From Streptomyces sp. NBC_01754 (lineage in GTDB: Bacteria; Actinomycetota; Actinomycetes; Streptomycetales; Streptomycetaceae), in NCBI RefSeq assembly GCF_035918015.1, contig NZ_CP109132.1:1674001-1738000 (forward strand): DNA of 64,000 bases, given 5' to 3'. The notes beneath the pieces are model-generated. The model was not told the DNA's origin. It searched no databases and worked only from the letters and a program-made list of their open reading frames with translations. Positions within the stretch are counted from its first letter, which is position 1; each line of letters starts with the position of its first letter. The position numbers were made by a program, and so were the translations under genes. Positions 1-8,161 of this stretch are shown here, piece after piece.

Positions 1-904
1 AGGAGGCGGAGTCGGAGGCGTCCGGGGTGCAGACGGGGAGGACGCGGTCGAGCGCGGTTTCGCCGAACAGGCCGGAGGCCAGCTGGGATTCGCGGGCCTT
101 CATCCAGTTGCGGTTGCCCTTGACCGTGTTGATCTCGCCGTTGTGCGCGACGAATCGGTACGGGTGCGCGAGCGGCCAGCTGGGGAAGGTGTTGGTGGAG
201 AACCGTGAGTGGACCAGTGCGACCGCGGTGGCGAAGCGGGGGTCGGAGAGGTCCGGGAAGAACGGCTCCAGCTGCCCGGTGGTGAGCATGCCCTTGTACA
301 CGACCGTGCGGGCGGACAGCGAGGGGAAGTACACCCCGGCCTCACGCTCGGCGCGCTTGCGCAGGACGAACGCCTTGCGGTCGAGCGCGATGCCGGTGGC
401 GGGTCCGGCCTCGGCCCGCGTCCGGGGGGCGCTCGCGGCGACGAACAGCTGGCGGAACTCGGGCATGGTGGCGCGGGCGCCCTTGCCGAGGATGTCCGGC
501 GTGACCGGGACCTGGCGCCAGCCGAGGACGTCGAGGCCCTCTTCGGCGGCGATCTCCTCGATCCGCCGGACGGATGGCGTGGCGTCGTCCGCGGGCAGGA
601 AGGCGGTACCGACGGCGTAGGCGCCGGCCTCGGGGAGGGTGAACCCGGCCTCCTCGCGGAGGAAGGCGTCCGGGACCTGTAGAAGGATGCCGGCTCCGTC
701 ACCCGAGTCGGGTTCGGATCCGGTGGCTCCGCGGTGTTCGAGGTTGCGCAGCACGGTCAGCGCCTGCTCGACCAGTTCATGGCCGGCCACACCGGTCAGG
801 GTGGCCACGAACCCGACACCGCAGGCGTCGTGCTCGTTACGGGGGTCGTACATCCCCTGCTGGGCGGGGCGACCGTCCATGGGCGACCAGGCGTCGGAAC
901 GCAT
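1..904 (-). CDS. gltB: Glutamate synthase large subunit, N-terminal part (runs off the left edge)
   Basis: Only about the first 301 residues are present; the gene continues beyond base 1. This part is the class-II glutamine amidotransferase domain, which releases ammonia from glutamine for transfer to 2-oxoglutarate. DACGVGF at residues 26-32 contains Cys28, which by analogy with the family becomes the N-terminal nucleophile after a short propeptide is removed. NLEHRGA (about 54-60) and a GDGAG glycine motif follow, as in GltB proteins. The ATG at 904 has GGGAGAG just upstream; in-frame ATGs at 880 and 853 also precede Cys28. The small subunit gltD would be expected downstream, outside the window. 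Confidence 0.93.
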   Translation of the reverse strand, partial: MRSDAWSPMDGRPAQQGMYDPRNEHDACGVGFVATLTGVAGHELVEQALTVLRNLEHRGATGSEPDSGDGAGILLQVPDAFLREEAGFTLPEAGAYAVGTAFLPADDATPSVRRIEEIAAEEGLDVLGWRQVPVTPDILGKGARATMPEFRQLFVAASAPRTRAEAGPATGIALDRKAFVLRKRAEREAGVYFPSLSARTVVYKGMLTTGQLEPFFPDLSDPRFATAVALVHSRFSTNTFPSWPLAHPYRFVAHNGEINTVKGNRNWMKARESQLASGLFGETALDRVLPVCTPDASDSAS

Positions 905-1288
905 GGGCTCTCCCGTCGTCGTCGTGGCATGTGCTGTGCCGAGGGACGACGTTGGCCCTCTGCGAAATTTTATGCAGGGTACATGATGGGACGCTTCTCA
1001 AAAAGCGGATTCGTCGTTCCAACATGCGGACACCGCGGAGGCGTGGTGGAGGGGGTCAGGGCCGGACTTAGCCTGGGGACGGCTGTCCGGGCGACCGCAG
1101 GCAGCAGGCGTCGTTGCCTGCGGTGTGTACGCCTTTTTCCCGGCGGTCGTCGAATTGAAACCGCCGAGTAGCGACTACTTATGTGAACCTCTGCATAGTG
1201 TCTCACTTTACTGGCGCCCCTCCCCCGCCGCCCGGCGCCGTGTGCCACGACGTACGCGTCCACGGGGCGCGGCGCCCCCGCGGGGCGG
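905..1288. other. Intergenic region upstream of gltB
   Basis: This 384-base gap lies between gltB and the VIT-family gene, both on the minus strand, so it holds the gltB leader and the end of the upstream transcript. It contains an AT-rich patch near 960-985, unusual here, and a perfect 10-bp inverted repeat at 1094-1124. I could not identify a confident -35/-10 pair or a clear GlnR box, though nitrogen control of gltB would be expected. Short ORFs here lack coding character. Confidence 0.6.
1094..1124. repeat. 10-bp inverted repeat in the gltB leader
   Basis: ACCGCAGGCA at 1094-1103 is perfectly repeated in reverse complement at 1115-1124, with an 11-base loop. On the plus strand a run of five T follows about 10 bases later, so it could terminate transcription entering from that side. 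On the minus strand it would form a hairpin in the gltB leader. Role not established. Confidence 0.5.
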
Positions 1289-2023
1289 TCAGCCGCCCGT
1301 CGCGACGCCGAACAGGGTGCCGAGGCCGTAGGTGATCGCGGCGGCCGCCCCGCCGAGGACGAGCTGGCGCAGCCCGCTGAACCACCAGGTACGCGCCGTC
1401 ACCCGGGCCACGACCGCCCCGCAGCCGAAGAGACCCACGAGGGCGAGCAGCACGGCGGGCCACAGCACGGTGGCACCGAGCAGGTACGGCAGTACGGGAA
1501 GCAGGGCGCCCAGCGCGAAGGCCCCGAAGGAGGACACCGCCGCGACCAGCGGCGAGGGCAGGTCGCCGGGGTCTATGCCGAGTTCTTCGCGGGCGTGGAT
1601 CTCCAGCGCCTGCTCCGGGTCCTTCGACAGCTGGCTCGCCACTTCGCGGGCGAGGGCGGGTTCGACGCCCCGGGACACGTACAGCGCGGCGAGCTCCTCC
1701 ATCTCGTCCTGGGGGTGCTTGCGCAGCTCACGGCGCTCGACGGCGAGCTCGGCCTCGACGAGTTCGCGCTGCGAGGCGACCGAGGTGTACTCGCCGGCCG
1801 CCATGGAGAACGCGCCGGCGGCCAGTCCGGCGAGGCCGGTGATGACGATGGTCTGCTGGGAGACCGCTCCTCCGGCGACGCCCGTCATGAGGGCCAGGTT
1901 GGAGACGAGTCCGTCCATGGCTCCGAACACCGCGGGCCGCAGCCAGCCGCCGTTCACGTCGCGGTGGGTGTGGTTGTCGCGGTGTGCCTCGTGCAGGACT
2001 GCGCCGGTCTCGATGACGGTCAC
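1289..2023 (-). CDS. VIT1/CCC1-family membrane transporter
   Basis: The 244-residue protein resembles the VIT1/CCC1 family of iron/manganese transporters. The N-terminal part contains FGAMDGLVSNLALMTG and GLAAGAFSMAAGEY, glycine-rich membrane segments typical of the family. A charged stretch of roughly 70 residues follows, where cytoplasmic metal-binding helices lie in plant VIT1. Two or three more hydrophobic segments end the protein. The GTG start at 2023 was chosen because GGAGGAGGGGAG lies directly upstream; the frame remains open to 2224 but the extension has no family-like sequence. It is divergent from the ADP-ribosylglycohydrolase operon, with 263 bases between. Substrate specificity cannot be read from the sequence. 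Confidence 0.85.
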   Translation of the reverse strand: MTVIETGAVLHEAHRDNHTHRDVNGGWLRPAVFGAMDGLVSNLALMTGVAGGAVSQQTIVITGLAGLAAGAFSMAAGEYTSVASQRELVEAELAVERRELRKHPQDEMEELAALYVSRGVEPALAREVASQLSKDPEQALEIHAREELGIDPGDLPSPLVAAVSSFGAFALGALLPVLPYLLGATVLWPAVLLALVGLFGCGAVVARVTARTWWFSGLRQLVLGGAAAAITYGLGTLFGVATGG

Positions 2024-2286
2024 GTCTCTCCCCTCCTCCGGGAGCGGGCTCCGTGCGCCCCACTCCCCGTTCCACGCTGTCGAAAGTACGCACGAAAAGC
2101 GCCTCCCGCCAGCAAGGAAGGCCGTACTTACCGCCCTGCGGGGTGCTCTCACCGGCGTCCCTCGTGTGGCCCTTTTACCGGTGCCGCCGGCCAGGACGGG
2201 GGCACCGCGTGGGACACATCGCACAGGGGGCCCGGCAAGGCCGCGGGCCCGAAGGACGGCGCGGCGCGAGCGGGAGGTCGACGCGG

Positions 2287-3498
2287 ATGGAGCGGAAGAC
2301 GGACAGCCGGGCGGTGACCCGCCGGGGCACCTGGACCGGCGGGCCGGCGGGGTACGGCCCGGGCACGCCCGCCGGGGTCGCCGGACGGGCGCGCGGGGCG
2401 CTGCTCGGGCTCGCGGTGGGGGACGCGCTCGGCGCCCCGGCGGAGAACATGCGGCCGTCCGAGATCCGCCGCCGCTGGGGCCGGATCACGGGCTTCGTCA
2501 GCGACGACCCGGCGGGGACGGACGACACCGAGTACGCCGTCTTCTCGGGGCTGCTGCTGGCCCGGCACGGTTCGGCGCTGACGGTCTCCCATGTGGAGCG
2601 GGCCTGGCACCGCTGGATCGCGGACCTGGACGAGGGCCCGTTCCGGGGCGCCGGGTTCAGCGAGCGCGGCACGCTGGAGAACCTGCGGCGCGGGCTGGCC
2701 GCACCGATCTCGGCCCAGCACCGTCATGCGTGGAGCGACGGGCTGGCGATGCGGGCCGCGCCGTTCGGTGTCTTCGCGGCGGGGCGGCCCGCCGAGGCGG
2801 CCCGGCTGGTGGCGGTGGACGGCCGGGTCAGCCATGAGGGGGAGGGCATCTACGGCGGCCAGGCGGTCGCGGCGGGGGTGGCCGCCGCGATGGTGGGCGC
2901 GGGACCGTCGTCGGTGGTGGCCGCCGCGCTGTCGGTCGTGCCGATGGACTCCTGGACCGCCCGTTCGCTGCGCCGCGCGGTCACCGCCGCACAGCGTTCG
3001 TACCCGGACCGGCTGACGGGGGAACGCGCCGTGCGCTCGGCGGTGGTGATCGGCGGCTACCCGTGGACGGACCTGGCGCCGGAGGCGGTGGGCCTGGCCT
3101 TCGGCGCCTTCACGGCGGCGCGCGGCGACTTCCGTACGGCGGTGCTGACGGCGGTGAACATGGGCCGGGACGCCGACACGACGGCCGCGGTGGCGGGTGC
3201 GCTGGCGGGCGCGCTGCACGGGGAGTCGGCGATCCCGCGGGCCTGGGCGTCGGCGATCGGGCCGGTACGCGGCAGCTGCCTGCCGTCGATGCGGGGCTAC
3301 CACGTGCTGGACATCGCGGACCTGCTGACGCCGGACGACCAGGAGGACCTACGGAGGGCGCCGGCCGGCACGTCCGGCGGGGAGCCGGGGCTTGCGGGGT
3401 GCGGACCGGCGCGGGAGGCCCCCGGTGTCTCGTGGACCGCGGCACCGGACGGCGGCGTACGCAGCTCACCGGTCACCGCTCCGGGGACCGCCCGATGA
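2287..3498 (+). CDS. ADP-ribosylglycohydrolase family protein 1
   Basis: First gene of a seven-gene operon. The 403-residue protein has the DraG/ARH fold signatures: GLAVGDALG at about 41-49, GTDDT at 77-81, and GRDADT at 294-299. Asp296 and Asp298, together with the TDDT aspartates, would coordinate the binuclear Mg2+ site. All expected ligands are present, so it is predicted to be a hydrolase of an N- or O-glycosidic bond to ribose. The last 45 or so residues are Gly/Pro/Ala-rich and probably disordered. The ATG at 2287 has GGGAGG 10 bases upstream. The stop overlaps the next start (ATGA). The substrate could be ADP-ribosyl-protein, ADP-ribose derivatives or another ribosyl compound; sequence does not decide. 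Confidence 0.88.
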   Translation: MERKTDSRAVTRRGTWTGGPAGYGPGTPAGVAGRARGALLGLAVGDALGAPAENMRPSEIRRRWGRITGFVSDDPAGTDDTEYAVFSGLLLARHGSALTVSHVERAWHRWIADLDEGPFRGAGFSERGTLENLRRGLAAPISAQHRHAWSDGLAMRAAPFGVFAAGRPAEAARLVAVDGRVSHEGEGIYGGQAVAAGVAAAMVGAGPSSVVAAALSVVPMDSWTARSLRRAVTAAQRSYPDRLTGERAVRSAVVIGGYPWTDLAPEAVGLAFGAFTAARGDFRTAVLTAVNMGRDADTTAAVAGALAGALHGESAIPRAWASAIGPVRGSCLPSMRGYHVLDIADLLTPDDQEDLRRAPAGTSGGEPGLAGCGPAREAPGVSWTAAPDGGVRSSPVTAPGTAR

Positions 3499-4787
3499 GC
3501 GTCCGGCGCGGCACCGCCGCACCGCCCCGTGCCGCCGTCCACACCCGTCCGGCGGACGCCCCGGCACGCACCTCCCCCGGCCGCCGGGACCGGATCGAGG
3601 GGATGCTGCTCGGGCTGGCCGCCGGGGACGCCGCCGGGTGGCCGGCCGCGCGGCACCGGGCGGCGCGGATGCCCGAGTGGACCCGGCGGCTCACCCGCGA
3701 GCTGGACACCTTCGCCGAGCAGAACGCGACCACCACCCTCCCCGTGCCGATCGCGCTCAACCAGCCGCCCGAGCCGCTCCGGCTCGGGCCCTCGGACGAC
3801 GCCGAGTGGGCGGCGTTCACCGCCGGGACGGTGCTCGCCGCCGCGGCCGGCCACGCGTCCGGCCTCCCGCCCGGACGCCGGATGCGGGAAGCGATCGACC
3901 GGTCCTGGAACGCGCTGGCCGCGAAGGTCGCCGCCGCCAGTGCCCAGGCCCCCGAGGTCGAGTCCGCCGTGCTGCCGCTGCGCGCCCGGATCTCCGTACG
4001 GGCCGGGCTCGGCAACCTCGCCGCGGGACTGCGTCCGCCGGCCTCCGGACACGACAACCCGCACTACTTCGACGACGCCGCGTGCGTCCGGGCCGTCGTC
4101 CTCGCCCTCGTGCACCCGGGAGACCCGGCGGCCGCCGCCGCGATCGCCGAGTTCGACGCCCGCTACACCCAGGACGGTGACGGGGTGCACGGCGCCCGTG
4201 CGGTCGCCGCCGCGATCGCCGTGGCGCTCGCCGGTGCGGACGTCGACACCGCGGTGGACGCCGCGCTCGAACAGCTGCCGGAGGGGACCGAGATCGCCCG
4301 CAACGCGGTCCACGCGGTGCGGCTGGCCCGGGAGTTCGCGGGAGAGCGGGCGGGGGCCTTCGCCCTGGTCCCCGTGCTGGAGCACAGGATCGTCGACCAC
4401 GTCTACAGCTACGGGATCGCCGCCGCCGAGACGGTGCCGGTCGCCCTCGCCCTGACGACCGCCGCCCGGGGCGAGATCGCCCAGGCCGTGCCCGCGGCGG
4501 CCTGCCTCTCCCGGGTCGCCGACTCCGCGCCCGCCCTCGCCGGTGCGCTGACCGGCGCGCTGGGCGGGGCCGGCACCGTGCCGACGGGCTGGCGCGAGGC
4601 CTGCCGCACCCTGGCGGGCTGCGCGCTGCCGCGCCTCGCCGGAACCGATCTCATCGAACTCGCCGGGCTGCTGGCAGCCACGGAACCGGCCACCCCGGGT
4701 GGACAATTCCGGCATGACACCCAAAACCTCCACAGCGACCGGGCCGGACACCACCCCGGCTCCCCGCCCGGCACCCACCCTGGATGA
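3495..4787 (+). CDS. ADP-ribosylglycohydrolase family protein 2, degenerate metal site
   Basis: A 430-residue paralogue of the preceding gene, starting at the ATGA overlap. The N-terminal glycine motif is kept (GLAAGDAAG, about 40-48), but TDDT is replaced by SDDA (100-103). The C-terminal GRDADT motif reads SRVADS (339-344), so the first of the two metal-binding aspartates is Val341. By the family mechanism this should weaken or abolish binuclear metal binding, so the protein may be a pseudoenzyme, a binding partner, or use a different chemistry. The surrounding helical pattern (ALAGALTGALGG) is intact, so it is not simply decayed. The last 25 or so residues overlap the next gene and look non-conserved. 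Confidence 0.82.
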   Translation: MSVRRGTAAPPRAAVHTRPADAPARTSPGRRDRIEGMLLGLAAGDAAGWPAARHRAARMPEWTRRLTRELDTFAEQNATTTLPVPIALNQPPEPLRLGPSDDAEWAAFTAGTVLAAAAGHASGLPPGRRMREAIDRSWNALAAKVAAASAQAPEVESAVLPLRARISVRAGLGNLAAGLRPPASGHDNPHYFDDAACVRAVVLALVHPGDPAAAAAIAEFDARYTQDGDGVHGARAVAAAIAVALAGADVDTAVDAALEQLPEGTEIARNAVHAVRLAREFAGERAGAFALVPVLEHRIVDHVYSYGIAAAETVPVALALTTAARGEIAQAVPAAACLSRVADSAPALAGALTGALGGAGTVPTGWREACRTLAGCALPRLAGTDLIELAGLLAATEPATPGGQFRHDTQNLHSDRAGHHPGSPPGTHPG

Positions 4788-5916
4788 ACGCGTCGCCGGC
4801 GCGCTGGTCGGGGCGGCGGTCGGCGACGCGCTCGGCGGCCCCGTCGAGGGCTGGTCCCCCGAGCAGATCGCCGAGCGCCACGGGGGCCGGGTGACCGGTG
4901 TCGTCGGCCCCTGGTACGGCGACGACTGGCGCACCGCCCGCCCGATCGCCCCGTACCACAAGGGCGACGGGCACGTGACCGACGACACCCTGATGACCCA
5001 TGCGCTGGTGCGGGTGTACGAGACCGTGCGCGACCACCTCGACGCGTACGCGGTCGCCGACCACCTCGTCCCCGACCTGATGTCCCGGCCCCGCTGGATC
5101 CCGGAGCTGGAGGCCGAGGCGCTGCCGCTCCAGCGGATCTTCCTGGCCGAGAAGTGGATCGTCACCCGACTGCACTACGGTCACGCCGACCCGCGCGAGG
5201 CGGGCTCCGGGAACATCGTCAACTGCGGGGCGGCGATGTACATGGCGCCCGTCGGCCTGGTGAACGCCGCCCATCCGAAGGCCGCCTACGCGGAGGCGCT
5301 GGACGTCGCCGGGGCGCACCAGTCCTCGTACGGGCGGGAGGCGGCCGGGGTACTCGCCGCCGGGGTGGCGGCCGCGTGCGCGCCCGGCGCGACGCCCGCC
5401 TCCGTCGTCGACACCTGCCTGGCACTCGCCAAGGACGGCACCCGCGCGGCGATCGAGGCCGTGTGCGAAGTCGCCGTGCGGCACACGGACTTCGAGTCCG
5501 CGCTCGCGCCGCTGCGCGCCGCCGTCGCCCCCTTCGACACCGTGGGCCCGCACTACCGCGAGCCCTCGCTGGGCGCCCGGCGGCCCTCCCGGCTGCACTC
5601 GGTCGAAGAGCTGCCCGTCGCGCTCGGCATGCTGCTCGTCGGTGGGGGCGACTACCGGCACACGGTGCTCGGCTCGGTCAACTACGGCCGGGACTGCGAC
5701 TCGATCGCCACCATGAGCGGGGCACTCGCGGGCGCCCTCCACGGCGAACGGGCGGTCCCCGCCGCCTGGGCGACGGCGGTCGCCGACGCCAGCCGCCTCG
5801 ACCTGCGCGCACCGGCACGGGTCCTGGCGGAGGTGGCCCGCGAGATCTTCGTACGGGACACGGCCCGCCGCCGGTCCCACGAGTCGGCGTTCGCCGCACT
5901 GGCAGGACCGCGATGA
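4714..5916 (+). CDS. ADP-ribosylglycohydrolase family protein 3
   Basis: Third paralogue, 400 residues from the ATG at 4714. A GTG at 4699 would add five residues. It overlaps the end of the preceding gene by about 74 bases, the only long overlap in the operon. Family motifs are complete: GAAVGDALGG (33-42), VTDDT (88-92) and GRDCDS (325-330) with Asp327 and Asp329. An insertion of about 30 residues lies between the first glycine motif and TDDT, and the region around 150-170 has a conserved-looking SGNIVNCGAAM segment, so it differs clearly from protein 1. It is predicted to be an active Mg2+-dependent ribosyl hydrolase of unknown substrate. Its stop overlaps the next ATG (ATGA). Confidence 0.87.
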   Translation: MTPKTSTATGPDTTPAPRPAPTLDERVAGALVGAAVGDALGGPVEGWSPEQIAERHGGRVTGVVGPWYGDDWRTARPIAPYHKGDGHVTDDTLMTHALVRVYETVRDHLDAYAVADHLVPDLMSRPRWIPELEAEALPLQRIFLAEKWIVTRLHYGHADPREAGSGNIVNCGAAMYMAPVGLVNAAHPKAAYAEALDVAGAHQSSYGREAAGVLAAGVAAACAPGATPASVVDTCLALAKDGTRAAIEAVCEVAVRHTDFESALAPLRAAVAPFDTVGPHYREPSLGARRPSRLHSVEELPVALGMLLVGGGDYRHTVLGSVNYGRDCDSIATMSGALAGALHGERAVPAAWATAVADASRLDLRAPARVLAEVAREIFVRDTARRRSHESAFAALAGPR

Positions 5917-7280
5917 CGGTACGGCTGACCTGGGTACAGCCCGAGGACCTGGTGGGCCATGAGCTGCGGCAGGCGGCGCAGGACGGCCGGGACACCGGTG
6001 ACGTCGAGCAGCGCTGGCACGCGGCCGGCGGCGCCCCGGCCCCGGAGCGTGACGGGGCCTCCCAGGCGCCCGCCTCACCCGGGCTGCGGGCGCTGGCCGG
6101 GCGGCTGCTGGACGAACTCGCCTCGGCCGAGAGCCCCTTGGCGGCTGACGAGCCGACGGACCTGGCGGCGATCCGGGCCGCGTGCCCCCGGTGGCCGGCG
6201 CCCCGGACCCGGCCGGTGTCCCTCGGACTCGAACGGCTGCACGCCGCCTGGCTGGGCCGGGCCGCCGGCTGCCTGCTCGGCAAACCGGTCGAGAAGCTGC
6301 CGCTCGCGGGCATCCGGGCCCTGGCGCGGGCCACCGGCGACTGGCCGCTCACCACCTGGTTCACCGCACGCGGGCTGCCGGCCGAGGTGGCCGCCGCCCA
6401 CCCGTGGAACCGCCGCTCGGCCGCCACCTCGCTGGCCGAGAACATCGACGGGATGCCGGAGGACGACGACCTCGACTTCCCCCTGCTGGCGCTGCTGCTG
6501 CTCCGGCGCCACGGCCACGGCTTCGGCACGGACGACGTCGCCCGGCTCTGGCTCGACACGCTGCCGGCGGGACGGGTCTTCACCGCCGAGCGCGTCGCGT
6601 ACCGCAATCTGCTCGACGGTGTCGAACCGCCGCTCACCGCCCGGTGGCGCAACCCGTTCCGGGAGTGGATCGGCGCCCAGATCCGGGCCGACGTGCACGG
6701 CTGGACGCATCCGGCGGATCCGGCCGCCGCCGCCGAGCAGGCGTACCGGGACGCGGCGCTCACCCACACCGCCAACGGGGTGTACGGGGCGATGTTCGCC
6801 GCCGCCGCGCTCGCCGAGGCGGCCGGGGGCGAGACGGACGTCCACGGCTGCCTGGCGGCCGGGCTGCGCGTGGTGCCGCCCCGTTCCCGGTACGCGCACG
6901 CGGTGCGCCTGGGCATCGGGACGGCCCGCGCCGAGCGGGACTTCGACCGCGTCGTGGACCGGCTGCACGCCGTCTACGCGGACACCCACCACTGGGTGCA
7001 CGTCCTGCCCAACGCCGCGCTGCTGGCCGCCGCCCTCACCCACGCCGACGGCGACTTCGCCCGCTCGGTCTGCGCCACGGTGTCCGGCGGCTGGGACACC
7101 GACTCCAACGGCGCGACGGCCGGCTCGCTCGCGGGCCTGCTGGCCGGGCGGCCCGCCGCGCTGCCCGAGCGGTTCACGGCCCCGCTGAAGAACCGCCTCG
7201 CCACGTCCGTGCCCGGTTTCGACTCCGTCGGCTTCGACACCCTCGCCGAACTGACCTACCAGGAGGTACGCCGCCCATGA
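5913..7280 (+). CDS. ADP-ribosylglycohydrolase family protein 4, divergent subfamily with N-terminal extension
   Basis: A 455-residue protein. The first 100 or so residues form an extra charged helical region before the hydrolase fold. The usual GD of the first motif is GC (GRAAGCLLGKPVE, 115-127), and TDDT is replaced by EDDDLDF (183-189). The C-terminal GGWDTDS (392-398) keeps Asp395 and Asp397. The GCxLGKPVE / NIDGMPEDDD pattern looks like a coherent subfamily rather than decay, so the protein is probably active on a substrate different from those of its neighbours. The ATG at 5913 overlaps the previous stop, and its own stop overlaps the kinase start. Confidence 0.85.
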   Translation: MTVRLTWVQPEDLVGHELRQAAQDGRDTGDVEQRWHAAGGAPAPERDGASQAPASPGLRALAGRLLDELASAESPLAADEPTDLAAIRAACPRWPAPRTRPVSLGLERLHAAWLGRAAGCLLGKPVEKLPLAGIRALARATGDWPLTTWFTARGLPAEVAAAHPWNRRSAATSLAENIDGMPEDDDLDFPLLALLLLRRHGHGFGTDDVARLWLDTLPAGRVFTAERVAYRNLLDGVEPPLTARWRNPFREWIGAQIRADVHGWTHPADPAAAAEQAYRDAALTHTANGVYGAMFAAAALAEAAGGETDVHGCLAAGLRVVPPRSRYAHAVRLGIGTARAERDFDRVVDRLHAVYADTHHWVHVLPNAALLAAALTHADGDFARSVCATVSGGWDTDSNGATAGSLAGLLAGRPAALPERFTAPLKNRLATSVPGFDSVGFDTLAELTYQEVRRP

Positions 7281-8161
7281 CAGCGATCGCGGTGCTCGGC
7301 AGCACCACCATGGACCTGGTCGCCCGCGTCGCCCGGGCACCCGGGCGCGGGGAGACCGTCACCGGCCGCGAGTTCCGGACCGTGCCCGGCGGCAGGGGAG
7401 CCGACCAGGCCCTCGCGGCGGCACGCGCCGGCGGGGAGGTGGTCATGATCGGTGCGGTCGGCACCGACGAGTACGGCTCGCGGCTGCGTACGAACCTGGA
7501 GCACGCGGGCGTCGACACGGATCTGCTGCACACCGTGGCGGGGCCCAGCGGCACGGCGCACATCGTCGTCGACGACGAGGGCTCCCACGCGACCGTGGTG
7601 ATCCCCGGCGCCAACGGCACCGTCACCACGATCGGCCCCGGCGAACAGGCGGCCATCGCGACGGCCGGGCTGCTCCTGCTCCAACTGGAGCTCCCGCTGA
7701 GCGCGGTGACCGAGGCGGCGCGGAGCGCGCGGTCGCGGGGCGTCCGCACCCTCCTCACCCCCTCCCCCGTGCGGCCCCTGCCGGACGGACTCCTGGACGC
7801 GGTGGACCTGCTGATCCCCAACGAGCACGAGGCGGCCGCGCTCTCCGGGCAGGCCGATCCGCACACGGCCGCCGAGATCCTGCTGCGGCGGGTCCCGGAG
7901 GTGGTGATCACACTCGGCGACCGGGGCTGCCTGTACGCGGCCCGGGGCGGCGAGGCCGTCCGGTTCCCCGCTCCCGAGGTCGTCGCCGTCGACACCACCG
8001 GCGCCGGGGACACCTTCGTCGGCACCCTGGCCGTGGCACTCGGCGAGGGCCGGGCCGTCCCGGAGGCGCTGGCCTGGGCGGCGTCGGCGGCGGCGCTCTG
8101 CGTACAGAAACCCGGGGCGTCGGCCTCGATGCCGTACCGCGGCGAGATCGATGCCGTATGA
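7277..8161 (+). CDS. PfkB-family sugar kinase, ribokinase-like
   Basis: The 294-residue protein has both PfkB signatures: GGRGADQ at 38-44 (ribokinases usually have GGKGANQ) and DTTGAGDTF at 239-247, with Asp245 as the expected catalytic base. The N-terminal sugar-binding segment reads GSTTMD where E. coli ribokinase has GSINAD, so one sugar-contacting Asn is missing and the substrate may not be free ribose. It would phosphorylate a pentose or nucleoside-like product using ATP in the cytoplasm, plausibly a product of the upstream hydrolases. AGGAGGT at 7261-7267 gives a strong ribosome binding site and the start overlaps the previous stop (ATGA). Confidence 0.88.
   Translation: MTAIAVLGSTTMDLVARVARAPGRGETVTGREFRTVPGGRGADQALAAARAGGEVVMIGAVGTDEYGSRLRTNLEHAGVDTDLLHTVAGPSGTAHIVVDDEGSHATVVIPGANGTVTTIGPGEQAAIATAGLLLLQLELPLSAVTEAARSARSRGVRTLLTPSPVRPLPDGLLDAVDLLIPNEHEAAALSGQADPHTAAEILLRRVPEVVITLGDRGCLYAARGGEAVRFPAPEVVAVDTTGAGDTFVGTLAVALGEGRAVPEALAWAASAAALCVQKPGASASMPYRGEIDAV

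Noticed and set aside
960..990. Possible GlnR box in the AT-rich patch upstream of gltB
   Set aside because: The a/b-site spacing of the GlnR consensus was not met; I could not support it by eye.
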